From contig NZ_JAELTP010000004.1 in the NCBI RefSeq assembly GCF_016428915.1, positions 55,312 to 119,311 of the forward strand: 64,000 bases of DNA. Direction: 5' to 3'. Source of the stretch: Pandoraea sp. ASV26. GTDB taxonomy: Bacteria > Pseudomonadota > Gammaproteobacteria > Burkholderiales > Burkholderiaceae. Shown in pieces: positions 56,400 to 64,000 of the stretch. The number at the start of each line of letters is the position of its first letter. Position 1 is the stretch's first letter. A model generated the notes under the pieces. The model did not search any database, was not told where the DNA came from, and saw nothing but the letters and a program-made list of their open reading frames with translations. The position numbers and the translations under genes were made by a program.

Positions 56400-56765
56400 A
56401 GCGATGTTCTATTCAGTTTGTGGCCAGAAGTGCTCGCGCGGTTCTGGGGCTATCGGCAGCGCGCAGGTTGGCGCGGTCGATGGCCCAAAGCGAAAGTTAT
56501 TTGAGCGAGTCATGCCGGGATTGCTGCTCGACCCACGTATTGGTGCTGATAAGGAAGAGACGCTGCGTCGGAGCTTGGCCGCACCGCTGGTGTGCTTGTG
56601 TGACAGCGCTCTTGCTAAAGCAGGACGCTTCGCAGCATGGCAGACCCTGGCCCAAATCACGCACGGCCTCATCGGTTGAGGTCGAGCGGTAAAAGGCAAG
56701 GGCGATGACGAGCGTCGACTGGATTCGACATTCCAGCGAGACAGGTGAGACGTTCTCCAAGCATC
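56400..56765 (-). pseudogene. IS4-family transposase fragment, frameshifted
   Basis: One minus-strand frame (56497-56760) reads ALAFYRSTSTDEAVRDLGQG followed by KSAVTQAHQRCGQAPTQRLF, which matches the N-terminal region of IS4-type transposases (KSAISQARxRLGxxPLxxLF). A different frame further on (about 56405-56480) reads LWAIDRANLRAADSPRTARA, like the LWAIDGxxWRxPDTPEN stretch, and then meets a stop. The DDE catalytic core is absent. It is inactive debris on the strand opposite to purH. Confidence 0.65.
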
Positions 56766-56821
56766 AGCCCTCAGATATAACAATGCCGTTCAGCGGCTTA
56801 GCTAAACGGCATGATCCCTTA

Positions 56822-56850
56822 CCCTTAGCCGCGCTTAAGAGCGCTAAGGG
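56822..56850. repeat. Inverted repeat downstream of the AI-2E transporter gene
   Basis: CCCTTAGC (56822-56829) and GCTAAGGG (56843-56850) are perfect arms around 13 bases. No T-run adjoins it on either strand. It may be a weak terminator for the leftward transporter gene. Confidence 0.4.
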
Positions 56851-56958
56851 CCGCAAGTCAGGCCAGTGCAGGTAACGACGCCCTTCGTCCGCAACGGCGT
56901 CGGTCTGGCGTCGCCCGACGCTAGGCATCAAGCCGCCTCACACCGGCTTCAACCGGCT

Positions 56959-58032
56959 TCAACCGGCATCTGCCTGTGTATCGTCGTCCTCGCGCAAGCG
57001 CGTGTAGATGTTCCAGCTTGCGATGAACAGCGCGGCGATCAGCGGCCCGATCACGAAGCCGGTCAGGCCGAAGAGCGACATGCCGCCGAGGGTGGAGATC
57101 AGCACGACCCAGTCGGGCAGCTTGGTGTCCTTGCCGACCAGGATGGGACGCAGCACGTTGTCCACCAGACTCACGATGGTGCCGCAGAACGCAAACAACA
57201 CCACGCCCTTCCAGATCGCCCCCGAGAGCAGCAACCACACCCCGACGGGCACCCACACGACAGCCGCGCCCACGGCGGGCAGCAGCGAGAGGAACGCCAT
57301 CACCACGGCGGCAAGCACGTAACCCTGAATACCGAGCACGGCGAAGATGAACCCGCCGAGCGCGCCTTGCGCCACGGCCACGGCGATATTGCCCTTGACG
57401 GTGGCACGCACGACCGTGGTGAACTGCTGGATCAACAGGGTCTTGTGACGCTCGTCGAGGGGCAGGGCGCGGCGTACGAGCGCACCGAGCGCCATGCCGT
57501 CGCGCAGCAGAAAGAACAGCAGATAGAGCATCACCCCAAAGCTCACGAGCAGTTGCGCCGTGTTCTGGCCGATGCTCACGAGGTAGACCGCGACCAGACG
57601 GCCGATCTGCGCGGCCCCGTCGCCGAGTTTCTGTTGGATGGCGTTGACATCCTGCACGCCGGCGAGGTCCATCACACGATGCACGCTCGCGGGCAGCCGG
57701 TCGAGCAATTGCTGGAAGGCGATCGTGAGTTGCGGCAAATCGGCGCGGAAGCGAACGAGCGCCGTGCTGATTTCCTGCGTCAGCATGCCCACGACGAGCG
57801 TGAGCGGCAGGATCACGATCAGCAGAATGAGCGCGAGGGTGGTGAGCGCGGCCAGATTCGGGCGGCCGCGCATGCGCATGAGGATGCGGCGCTGCACCGG
57901 CTGGAACAGCACGGCGAGAATCGTCCCCCAGAAGACGGCCCCGAACAGCGGCAGCAGAATCCACCCGAACACGATCGTCACGACGAACAGCATGAGGTGG
58001 AAGAATTTGCGCTGGTCGCTACGACTCGACAT
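56959..58032 (-). CDS. AI-2E-family transporter (YdiK-like)
   Basis: A protein of 357 residues with about eight hydrophobic segments. A central soluble region of helices (residues about 85-150) and the family stretch VDNVLRPILVGKDTKLPDWVVLISTLGG are visible. Members include Na+(Li+)/H+ antiporters and putative autoinducer-2 exporters. The start overlaps the end of the NhaR-type regulator by 14 bp. A sodium-linked role is an inference from that neighbour. A tandem ACCGGCTTCA repeat lies just past the stop (56942-56962). Confidence 0.9.
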   Translation of the reverse strand: MSSRSDQRKFFHLMLFVVTIVFGWILLPLFGAVFWGTILAVLFQPVQRRILMRMRGRPNLAALTTLALILLIVILPLTLVVGMLTQEISTALVRFRADLPQLTIAFQQLLDRLPASVHRVMDLAGVQDVNAIQQKLGDGAAQIGRLVAVYLVSIGQNTAQLLVSFGVMLYLLFFLLRDGMALGALVRRALPLDERHKTLLIQQFTTVVRATVKGNIAVAVAQGALGGFIFAVLGIQGYVLAAVVMAFLSLLPAVGAAVVWVPVGVWLLLSGAIWKGVVLFAFCGTIVSLVDNVLRPILVGKDTKLPDWVVLISTLGGMSLFGLTGFVIGPLIAALFIASWNIYTRLREDDDTQADAG

Positions 58033-58984
58033 GAGGTTTCCTTGCAGAGGGTGGCGGCGCAGAAGGCTCGCCAGTCGTTCTTATATCAGAATCGGTCGTC
58101 GCCCCGATTTCCCGAAGGATCTGTGCGACCAGCGGATGCCCTTCGCCGCGTCGCGAGCGAATGGCGTGAATGTCTTCGTGCACGTCGTCGGGGCGGCCGA
58201 GCCAGCGCAGGCCGCGCAGCAGCGAGACGTCGCCTGCGCCGGCTTCGCTTAGCGGGAATACACCCATGCCGCGCGTGGCGAACACGGCCATGAGTGCGCT
58301 ATCTTCGAATTCGCCGACGATATTCGGGCGAATGCCCTGCGCCTCGAACCATTGATCGAGCCGGGCGCGCAGGGCCGAGTGACCGGTCGGCAGCAGCACG
58401 GGCAGGTCGGCCAGGCATTGGGGAAAGGCGTCGCGCGAGGCATTGCGCACGAGAGATGCCGGTCCGTACCAGTCGACCGGCGACTCGACCAGACGTTCGC
58501 TCACCAGCCGCAAGGTCGGGTTGTAAGGCGCCGGCTGACTGGCGAGCACCAGATCGAGCTTGTGCAGTGCGAGTTCGGCGAGCAATTGCTCGTGCTCGCC
58601 TTCATGGCAGACGAGCCGCAGCGAGGGGGTGCCGAGCACGGGCGCGAGGATGGCGTGCGCGGCGAGTTTGGAAAGGCCATCGGCCAGCCCGACGGCCAGC
58701 CGCGCCACCCGGCCGCTCGCGGCTTCGCGCACTTCGTCCGGGATCGACTGGCCGAGCCGGAAGATCTCTTCTGCGCGCCGAAAGGCCGCCTGTCCGGGCT
58801 CTGTCATCGTGACACCGCGTCCGGCGGGCTTGAGCAACTGGTGGCCCAGTGACTTCTCGAGCTCACGGACCTGGGCACTGATCGTCTGCACGGCCATGTC
58901 GAGGCGCTGCGCTGCACGGGCGAATCCGCCTTCCTTGACGACAACCCAGAAATAGTAAAGATGACGGTAGTTCAACATATTCAT
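58019..58984 (-). CDS. nhaR: LysR-family regulator, NhaR type
   Basis: A protein of 321 residues. The LysR helix-turn-helix is LNYRHLYYFWVVVKEGGFAR followed by AAQRLDMAVQTISAQVRELE. LNYxHLYYFWxVxxEG is the NhaR signature. The effector domain ends with a Pro/Ser-rich tail. NhaR activates Na+/H+ antiport in response to sodium. Its 3' end overlaps the AI-2E transporter start. The likely operator (TTCGG / CCGAA, 58990-59004) is six bases upstream of its ATG. M1 and M3 are both possible starts. Confidence 0.9.
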   Translation of the reverse strand: MNMLNYRHLYYFWVVVKEGGFARAAQRLDMAVQTISAQVRELEKSLGHQLLKPAGRGVTMTEPGQAAFRRAEEIFRLGQSIPDEVREAASGRVARLAVGLADGLSKLAAHAILAPVLGTPSLRLVCHEGEHEQLLAELALHKLDLVLASQPAPYNPTLRLVSERLVESPVDWYGPASLVRNASRDAFPQCLADLPVLLPTGHSALRARLDQWFEAQGIRPNIVGEFEDSALMAVFATRGMGVFPLSEAGAGDVSLLRGLRWLGRPDDVHEDIHAIRSRRGEGHPLVAQILREIGATTDSDIRTTGEPSAPPPSARKPHVES

Positions 58985-58989
58985 TGGAC

Positions 58990-59034
58990 TTCGGAAAAAC
59001 CGAACTTTTTTTAAGTATATAACTGGTTTTTGCG
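58990..59034. promoter_or_regulatory. Shared regulatory element, copy A (upstream of terC, beside nhaR)
   Basis: A TTCGG-N5-CCGAA palindrome (58990-59004) is followed by CTTT, an AT-rich block with TATATAAC, and C-x-GGTTTTT-x-CG. About 31 of 45 bases match the copy at 60026 without gaps. The palindrome also fits a LysR T-N11-A box. It probably combines an operator with the promoter for the terC leader. Confidence 0.6.
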
Positions 59035-59059
59035 AAGCACGAGTTCGGAGATGATGCTG

Positions 59060-59160
59060 TCCTGAACCCGCACCGTACGTTGGGTGCGGAATAACGAAGG
59101 GGAATGGCCGCTGCCTACTGCGGCGGACGCCCCGATAATCCTACGGAATCTCTGGCGCAC
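59060..59160 (+). promoter_or_regulatory. Structured 5' leader of the terC gene (possible yybP-ykoY-type manganese riboswitch)
   Basis: About 100 bases between element A and the terC ATG fold into successive hairpins: CCGCACC (59068-59074) / GGTGCGG (59083-59089), and a two-tier stem in which GGGG near 59099 pairs with CCCC near 59132 around GCCGC / GCGGC. The loop start AAGGGGAATGGCC resembles the GGGGAGTAGCC of yybP-ykoY RNAs that precede alx/TerC genes in other proteobacteria. The match is partial, so this is a candidate only. Confidence 0.4.
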
Positions 59161-59162
59161 AT

Positions 59163-59942
59163 ATGGACTATCTACTTGCTTTGGCGGCCGACCCGGCGGT
59201 GTGGGCGGCGCTTGTCACGCTGGTGGTCATGGAGGTCGTGCTTGGCATCGACAACCTGATCTTCATCTCCATTCTGACCAACAAACTGCCGTTATCGATG
59301 CGTGCGCGCGCGCAGCGCATGGGGATTGCGCTGGCGCTTATCATGCGTCTGGCGTTGCTCGGCACGGTGGCGTGGATCGCAAAGCTGACCACACCGCTCT
59401 TTGAAATGTTCGGTCACGGGTTTTCGTGGCGCGACCTGATCCTGATCTCGGGCGGCCTCTTCCTGGTGTGGAAGGCGACGAAGGAGATGCATCACCATGT
59501 GGCGTCGGCAGCGGACGAGCCGGCGCACGGTGAAGGGGCAACGACTGCGGGCGCGGTGGCGACGATCACCGCTCGTGCGGCCGTGATTCAGATCCTGATG
59601 CTGGACCTCGTGTTCTCGATCGACAGCATTGTGACGGCCGTGGGCATGACCGAGCACATCCCGATCATGTTCATCGCGGTGCTTGCGGCAGTGACGGCGA
59701 TGTTGTTCTTGGCGGGACCGCTCTCGCGCTTCATCGAGGCGAACCCGACGGTGGTGATGCTGGCGCTGGGTTTCCTGCTGGTGATCGGTATGACACTGAT
59801 TGCGGAAGGCTTCGGGTCGCATATCCCGAAGGGTTACATCTACGCGGCGATGGCATTCTCGGCATTCGTCGAGGGGCTGAACATGCTGACGCGTCGTGCC
59901 TCGGCGCGTCGCAAAGCCCAGAAGGCCCAAGTGCTGCACTAA
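59163..59942 (+). CDS. TerC-family integral membrane protein
   Basis: A protein of 259 residues with seven membrane spans. The conserved acidic motifs [16 protein letters not shown] and [16 protein letters not shown], which hold the metal-site aspartates, are intact. TerC/Alx proteins export manganese and help metalate exported proteins. The structured leader and the shared upstream element suggest dedicated control. Confidence 0.93.
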   Translation: MDYLLALAADPAVWAALVTLVVMEVVLGIDNLIFISILTNKLPLSMRARAQRMGIALALIMRLALLGTVAWIAKLTTPLFEMFGHGFSWRDLILISGGLFLVWKATKEMHHHVASAADEPAHGEGATTAGAVATITARAAVIQILMLDLVFSIDSIVTAVGMTEHIPIMFIAVLAAVTAMLFLAGPLSRFIEANPTVVMLALGFLLVIGMTLIAEGFGSHIPKGYIYAAMAFSAFVEGLNMLTRRASARRKAQKAQVLH

Positions 59943-59978
59943 GTGGCGTGGATGTGAAGATTTGACGCAGTAAGCGAA

Positions 59979-60014
59979 GCGGCGCCGGTGAACATCGGCG
60001 CCGCTTTTGTTTTG
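59979..60014 (+). terminator. Intrinsic terminator of the terC gene
   Basis: GCGGCGCCG (59979-59987) / CGGCGCCGC (59996-60004), a perfect 9-bp stem with an 8-nt loop and TTTTGTTTT after it. Confidence 0.85.
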
Positions 60015-60025
60015 TGTTGAAGGGG

Positions 60026-60070
60026 TTCGGTTTTTTCGAACTTTAGTGAATATAAAAGCAGGTTTTTCCG
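60026..60070. promoter_or_regulatory. Shared regulatory element, copy B (upstream of the zinc-ribbon gene)
   Basis: TTCGG (60026-60030), a T6 run, CGAACTTT, TATAAAAG and C-x-GGTTTTT-x-CG follow the same order and spacing as copy A at 58990. It begins 100 bp before the ATG of the zinc-ribbon gene. Confidence 0.6.
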
Positions 60071-60125
60071 TGACGCAGGGCCCGATACATTGAGCACGTT
60101 GTCTTTTACGTATCGGAGCGAAACG

Positions 60126-60470
60126 ATGAAATGTCCTGTATGCGGTACCCCGGATCTGCTGATGACGGAGCGTCAGGGAGTTGAGATCGATTACTGCCCG
60201 AGCTGCCGCGGCATATGGCTCGATCGTGGAGAGTTGGACAAATTGATCGAACGCACGGATGGGGGTGAGAGTCTGCCGGCGCAGGCGACGCGCGGTAGTG
60301 ACGCCAGGGCCGTGCGTCAGGACGACCGCGAGTATCGAGATGGGGATGCGGATCGGGATTGGGACGATCGTCACCATCGCAATACCCACCATGGCTACGA
60401 TGGTCGCCGACGGCACTACGATCAACCACGCAAGAAGAAGTCGTTGTTTGAGATATTCGACTTCGATTGA
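60126..60470 (+). CDS. Zinc-ribbon (TFIIB-type zinc finger) protein
   Basis: A protein of 114 residues. The N-terminal 45 residues form a zf-TFIIB ribbon, with CPVCGTPDLLMTERQG and CPSCRGIWLDRGELDKLIE supplying four cysteines. The rest is a highly charged His/Asp/Arg-rich linker (DRHHRNTHHG) and a short FEIFDFD end. It may bind metal or act as a small chaperone. ATG 60126 is chosen because GGAG lies 8-10 bases upstream. It shares its upstream element with terC. Confidence 0.85.
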   Translation: MKCPVCGTPDLLMTERQGVEIDYCPSCRGIWLDRGELDKLIERTDGGESLPAQATRGSDARAVRQDDREYRDGDADRDWDDRHHRNTHHGYDGRRRHYDQPRKKKSLFEIFDFD

Positions 60471-60514
60471 ATTCGATCGGGTTGCGTGAAACGAGAAAAG
60501 CGAGTTAACAACCC

Positions 60515-60545
60515 AAGCCGCTGTCTCACGACAGCGGCTTTTTTT
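60515..60545 (+). terminator. Intrinsic terminator after the zinc-ribbon gene
   Basis: AAGCCGCTGTC (60515-60525) / GACAGCGGCTT (60530-60540), an 11-bp stem with a TCAC loop and a seven-base T-run. The convergent gap gene ends 28 bp further on. Confidence 0.9.
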
Positions 60546-60572
60546 ACAACTGACGCCTAACGTCCGGCGTGC

Positions 60573-61583
60573 TTACTTCGCAGACATCAGCGCGACGGTC
60601 GTGTCGAGCATGCGGTTCGAGAAGCCCCACTCGTTGTCGTACCACGAGCTGACCTTCACCAGACGGCCCGACACCTTGGTCAGCGTGCCGTCGAAGTTCG
60701 ACGAGGCCGGGTTGTGGTTGAAGTCGACCGACACCAGCGGTGCCGTGTTGTACGTAGCGATGGCCTTCAGCTTGCCTTCAGCCGCTTCCTTCAGGATCGC
60801 GTTGACTTCGTCAACCGTCGTGTCGCGCTTGGCGATGAACGACAGGTCGACGATCGACACGTTGATCGTCGGAACGCGAATGGCATAACCATCGAGCTTG
60901 CCATTGAGTTCCGGCAGCACCAGACCGACAGCCGAGGCGGCGCCCGTCTTGGTCGGGATCATGCTCATCGTGGCCGAACGGGCGCGACGCAGGTCTTCGT
61001 GATAGACGTCCGTCAACACTTGATCGTTGGTGTAAGCGTGAACGGTCGTCATCAGACCCGTTTCCAGGCCGATCTTCTCGTGCAGCGGCTGAACCAGCGG
61101 TGCCAGGCAGTTCGTGGTGCACGATGCGTTCGAGATGACCGTGTCGGTCGCCTTGAGCACGCCTTCGTTCACGCCGAACACGATCGTCGCGTCCACATCT
61201 TTGCCGCCCGGGGCCGAGATGATGACCTTCTTCGCGCCGCCCTTCAGGTGAGCACTGGCCTTTTCCTTCGTGGTGAAGAAGCCCGTGCACTCGAGCACGA
61301 CGTCCACGCCCAGTTCGCCCCACGGCAGTTCGGCCGGGTTGCGGTTGGCCAGCACGCGGATCTTGTCGCCATTGACGACCATGAAATCGCCATCGACCGA
61401 CACCGTGCCCGGGAACTTGCCGTGCGCCGTGTCGTATTGCGTCAGGTGAGCGTTCGTCTGTGCATTGCCGAGATCGTTGATGGCAACGATTTCGATGTCG
61501 TGCTTCTTACCACCTTCATAGTGGGCACGCAGTACGTTGCGGCCGATACGGCCGTAGCCGTTGATAGCGACGCGGATGGTCAT
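60573..61583 (-). CDS. gap: Glyceraldehyde-3-phosphate dehydrogenase, type I
   Basis: A protein of 336 residues starting [20 protein letters not shown], with GGAG upstream of ATG 61583. The NAD site and the catalytic [12 protein letters not shown] (with Cys) are intact, and [12 protein letters not shown] is the usual late motif. It oxidises glyceraldehyde-3-phosphate in glycolysis. It follows tkt by 28 bp, an operon common in betaproteobacteria. Confidence 0.97.
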   Translation of the reverse strand: MTIRVAINGYGRIGRNVLRAHYEGGKKHDIEIVAINDLGNAQTNAHLTQYDTAHGKFPGTVSVDGDFMVVNGDKIRVLANRNPAELPWGELGVDVVLECTGFFTTKEKASAHLKGGAKKVIISAPGGKDVDATIVFGVNEGVLKATDTVISNASCTTNCLAPLVQPLHEKIGLETGLMTTVHAYTNDQVLTDVYHEDLRRARSATMSMIPTKTGAASAVGLVLPELNGKLDGYAIRVPTINVSIVDLSFIAKRDTTVDEVNAILKEAAEGKLKAIATYNTAPLVSVDFNHNPASSNFDGTLTKVSGRLVKVSSWYDNEWGFSNRMLDTTVALMSAK

Positions 61584-61611
61584 GGGGGTATCTCCGTAAG
61601 GTCTAACGAAA

Positions 61612-63624
61612 TCAGCCAAGCACGGACTTGACCGTCGCGACCACGTGGTCGACGGTGAATCCGAAGTGTTTGAACAGCACGCCGGCCGGGGCCGACTCGC
61701 CGAAGGTGTCGATGCCGACCACGCCGCCTTCCAGGCCGACGTACTTGTGCCAGAACGCCGTTACGCCGGCCTCGATGGCCACACGCGGCACGCCGCGCGG
61801 CAGCACGCTCTCGCGATACGCTTTGTCCTGACGGTCGAACACATTGGTCGACGGCATGGACACGACACGCGCAGCAATCCCCTCGGCAGCCAGCGCTTCG
61901 GCGCCCTTGAGGGCCAGATCCATTTCCGAACCGGTCGCGATCAGCACGATCTGCGGATTCGCCACGTCGCGCAGCACGTAGCCGCCACGACGGATGTTGG
62001 CGATCTGCGCGTCGTCACGCGAGACGAACGGCAGGTTCTGACGGCTGAGCACGAGACTCGACGGGCCATCATGACGCTCCACCGCCGCCACCCACGCGAC
62101 CGCCGTTTCCGTCGTATCGCACGGACGCCACAAGTCCATTTGCGGAATCAGACGCAGGCTCGAGACATGCTCGATCGACTGGTGCGTCGGGCCGTCTTCG
62201 CCAAGACCGATCGAGTCGTGCGTGAACACGAAGATCGAACGCAGCTTCATGAGCGCCGCCATACGCAGCGCATTGCGGCTGTAGTCGGAGAACGTCAGGA
62301 ACGTGCCGCCAAACGGAATGTAACCGCCGTGCAACGCAATGCCGTTCATGATGGCGCTCATGCCGAACTCGCGCACACCGTAGTTGATGTGGTTGCCGAA
62401 CTGCACGCCTTCGGCGTTTGCCCGCACGGCCTTGCTGGCCTTCCAGTTCGTCAGGTTCGAGCCGGTCAGGTCGGCCGAGCCGCCCAGGAATTCCGGCAGC
62501 ACCGCCGCCAGACCTTCAATGGCGAGTTGCGACGCCTTGCGCGTAGCGACCGTCTCGGCCTTCTCGTTGGTCTTGGCGATGAGCGCGGCAGCGGCCGACT
62601 TGAAGTCGCCCGGCAGTTCCCCCTTCATGCGGCGCTCGAATTCGGCGGCTTCTGCCGGGAACTGGTCGCGATACGCGGCAAAGCGTTCGTTCCACGCAGC
62701 TTCGGCTTGCTGGCCGGCGGCCTTGGCATCCCATGCGGCGTAGACCTCGGCGGGCACTTCGAACGGTGCCAGGGTCCAGCCCAGCGCTGCACGCGTGGCG
62801 GCGATCTCATCGGCGCCCAGCGGTGCGCCGTGCACGTCGTGACCACCCTGCTTGTTCGGGGCGCCCTTCCCGATCAGCGTCTTGCAGCAAATCAGCGTCG
62901 GACGATCCGACGTCTTGGCTTGCGCAATGGCGGCGTCGACAGCGTCGACGTTGTGACCGTCGATGCCGCGAATCACGTTCCAACCGTATGCTTCGAAGCG
63001 CTTCGGCGTGTCATCGGCAAACCAGTACTCAACGTCGCCGTCGATCGAGATGCCGTTGTCGTCATACAGCGCAATGAGCTTGTTCAGACGCAGCGTGCCC
63101 GCCAGCGAGCAGGCTTCGTGCGAGATGCCTTCCATGAGGCAACCGTCGCCGAGGAATGCATACGTGTAGTGATCGACGATGTCGTTGCCCGGACGGTTGA
63201 ATTCCTTGGCGAGCAGCGCCTCGGCGAGCGCAAAGCCCACGGCGTTGGTGATGCCCTGACCCAGCGGGCCCGTGGTCGTCTCGACGCCCGGCGTGATACC
63301 CACTTCGGGGTGCCCCGGCGTCTTGCTGTGCAACTGACGGAAGTGCTTGAGCTCTTCGATCGGCAGGTCATAACCCGTCAGATGCAGCAACGAGTAGATG
63401 AGCATCGAACCGTGGCCGTTCGACAGCACGAAGCGGTCGCGATCGAACCAGTGCGGGTTGACGGGGTTGTGCTTGAGGTGACGGCCCCAGAGAGCGACCG
63501 CGATATCGGCCATGCCCATCGGCGCGCCAGGGTGACCGGAGTTGGCCTGTTGGACCGCGTCCATGGAGAGGACGCGAATGGCAGAGGCCATCAGTGCCGC
63601 CGTAGCAGAAGAGGAGTTCGTCAT
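61612..63624 (-). CDS. tkt: Transketolase
   Basis: A protein of 670 residues. The thiamine-diphosphate motif is [18 protein letters not shown], and the substrate histidines are in [15 protein letters not shown] and in [15 protein letters not shown]. It transfers two-carbon ketol units in the pentose phosphate and Calvin-type pathways. It is the first gene of the tkt-gap operon. Confidence 0.97.
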   Translation of the reverse strand: MTNSSSATAALMASAIRVLSMDAVQQANSGHPGAPMGMADIAVALWGRHLKHNPVNPHWFDRDRFVLSNGHGSMLIYSLLHLTGYDLPIEELKHFRQLHSKTPGHPEVGITPGVETTTGPLGQGITNAVGFALAEALLAKEFNRPGNDIVDHYTYAFLGDGCLMEGISHEACSLAGTLRLNKLIALYDDNGISIDGDVEYWFADDTPKRFEAYGWNVIRGIDGHNVDAVDAAIAQAKTSDRPTLICCKTLIGKGAPNKQGGHDVHGAPLGADEIAATRAALGWTLAPFEVPAEVYAAWDAKAAGQQAEAAWNERFAAYRDQFPAEAAEFERRMKGELPGDFKSAAAALIAKTNEKAETVATRKASQLAIEGLAAVLPEFLGGSADLTGSNLTNWKASKAVRANAEGVQFGNHINYGVREFGMSAIMNGIALHGGYIPFGGTFLTFSDYSRNALRMAALMKLRSIFVFTHDSIGLGEDGPTHQSIEHVSSLRLIPQMDLWRPCDTTETAVAWVAAVERHDGPSSLVLSRQNLPFVSRDDAQIANIRRGGYVLRDVANPQIVLIATGSEMDLALKGAEALAAEGIAARVVSMPSTNVFDRQDKAYRESVLPRGVPRVAIEAGVTAFWHKYVGLEGGVVGIDTFGESAPAGVLFKHFGFTVDHVVATVKSVLG

Positions 63625-63823
63625 GGTGACTTGCCGGAAGAGGCGGGCGTGCCCCCGTTGCCGCGAGCTGCCGCGCGAAATTCAAATGCAGAGAAAGACC
63701 GAGATTTTAACAGATACGCTCCCTGCCCGGGTCGCTCGCAGCGAACTTCCCCAACCGGCGGGAACGTGGAATCATGCGGGAAAGTCACGTGATCGCCCCA
63801 AATTAGAGGAAGTTGCCCTGCCA

Positions 63824-64000
63824 ATGCCCGCCAAACGTGATCTCCCCGTACACGAATCCGGCACCGCGCCGCCCCCTTACACGGCGCCGCTCGGACCGTG
63901 GGCCAGCTACGCGTTCGCTGCGCGCCCCGTATTCGCCACGACGACCGCTTATCAGCACATCGAAATCGTGGACTTGGCGGCGTTCGGCACGCTCGGGCGA
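63824..64000 (+). CDS. Spermidine synthase (polyamine aminopropyltransferase)-like protein, N-terminal part
   Basis: The first 59 residues are in the window, and the gene runs off the right edge. From ATG 63824 the sequence leads to TTAYQHIEIVDLAAFGTLGR, the N-terminal beta-hairpin pattern of SpeE proteins (T-x-YQ-x-I, then a bound-substrate strand with FG). It is divergent from tkt, the arrangement seen in related genomes. GAGGAAG lies 10-16 bases before the ATG. The function should be settled from the rest of the gene. Confidence 0.6.
   Translation, partial: MPAKRDLPVHESGTAPPPYTAPLGPWASYAFAARPVFATTTAYQHIEIVDLAAFGTLGR

Larger units (their letters stand above)
56171..56812 (-). mobile_element. 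Decayed IS4-family insertion sequence remnant
   Basis: The region contains broken transposase codons (see the pseudogene). Possible terminal inverted repeats read CCGTTCAGTTAAGC (56171-56184) on the left and, inverted, CCGTTTAGCTAAGC near 56797-56810 on the right, 12 of 14 matching. A hairpin ATGCCGTT / AACGGCAT (56783-56812) marks the right edge. The span of about 0.64 kb is far shorter than the usual 1.3-1.6 kb of the family, so most of the element is gone. The purH terminator lies inside the left limit, so that limit is tentative. Confidence 0.5.

Noticed and set aside
56942..56970. Tandem ACCGGCTTCA repeats at the end of the AI-2E transporter gene
   Set aside because: Only about two and a half copies; treated as minor slippage near a stop codon, not as a CRISPR or regulatory array.
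61645..63792. Very long open frame (715 codons) antisense to tkt, and similar ones antisense to prkA (22460-24367), glyS (35786-37939) and kbl (3449-5164)
   Set aside because: They mirror high-GC third-position bias of the true genes, show no domain, and the sense proteins are certain.
1..64000. tRNA, rRNA, CRISPR arrays, prophage or integrase genes
   Set aside because: None could be recognised on either strand; no repeat-spacer pattern and no tRNA-like cloverleaf was found by eye.

Overview
The window is a high-GC bacterial chromosome segment. It is almost certainly from a betaproteobacterium of the order Burkholderiales, most likely Burkholderiaceae of the Pandoraea/Burkholderia type. The grounds are gene order and protein style: miaB-phoH-ybeY-corC-lnt followed by glyQS-gmhB-plsC, lptD-surA-pdxA-rsmA divergent from amgK-murU, a short 77-residue Fis behind dusB, and tkt-gap. 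Nothing in it looks like a plasmid or prophage. No rRNA, tRNA or CRISPR array was seen.

Region 1 (1-13 kb) is accessory and metabolic. It holds the end of a nitrate/sulfonate/taurine-type ABC ATPase, an outer-membrane beta-barrel protein, a 47-residue membrane peptide behind a terminator-like hairpin, the threonine-catabolism pair threonine dehydrogenase/kbl with a divergent XRE-cupin regulator, a chemoreceptor, a TetR regulator divergent from an MFS transporter and an Old Yellow Enzyme, a MazF toxin preceded by a tiny acidic ORF, and an MscS-type channel. Region 2 (13-25 kb) is stress physiology. It has a four-gene OsmVWXY/OpuC-type osmoprotectant importer, a membrane diguanylate cyclase, and the PrkA kinase-YeaH-SpoVR-VOC operon. 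Two AT-richer intergenic stretches of about 0.9-1.0 kb flank these.

Region 3 (25-41 kb) begins with a zinc/manganese importer behind a Zur-like palindrome and containing an extra 40-residue membrane ORF. The conserved RNA-maturation and envelope block follows: miaB, phoH, ybeY, a gamma-glutamylcyclotransferase, corC, lnt, glyQ, glyS, gmhB, plsC, a YgjP-type metallohydrolase and gloA. Region 4 (41-56 kb) carries a rubredoxin-domain protein, an EamA exporter, the rsmA-pdxA-surA-lptD operon read leftwards, and amgK-murU-pepP-ubiH-type-dusB-fis-purH read rightwards. It therefore combines outer-membrane assembly, peptidoglycan recycling, ubiquinone synthesis and purine synthesis.

Region 5 (56-64 kb) starts with a decayed IS4-family element. 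It continues with an AI-2E-family transporter overlapping an NhaR-type regulator, a TerC protein behind a structured leader, a zinc-ribbon protein, gap, tkt, and the beginning of a spermidine-synthase-like gene.

The most unusual signals are: (i) a 45-bp promoter/operator-like element present twice, upstream of terC and of the zinc-ribbon gene; (ii) a MazF toxin whose only upstream partner is a 47-residue acidic ORF too short to carry the usual AbrB/MazE DNA-binding domain; (iii) a 40-residue single-span membrane ORF translationally coupled to the zinc-importer ATPase; (iv) several near-perfect operators and short transcript-like units in intergenic regions. All functions are inferred from sequence reading alone; no database search was possible.
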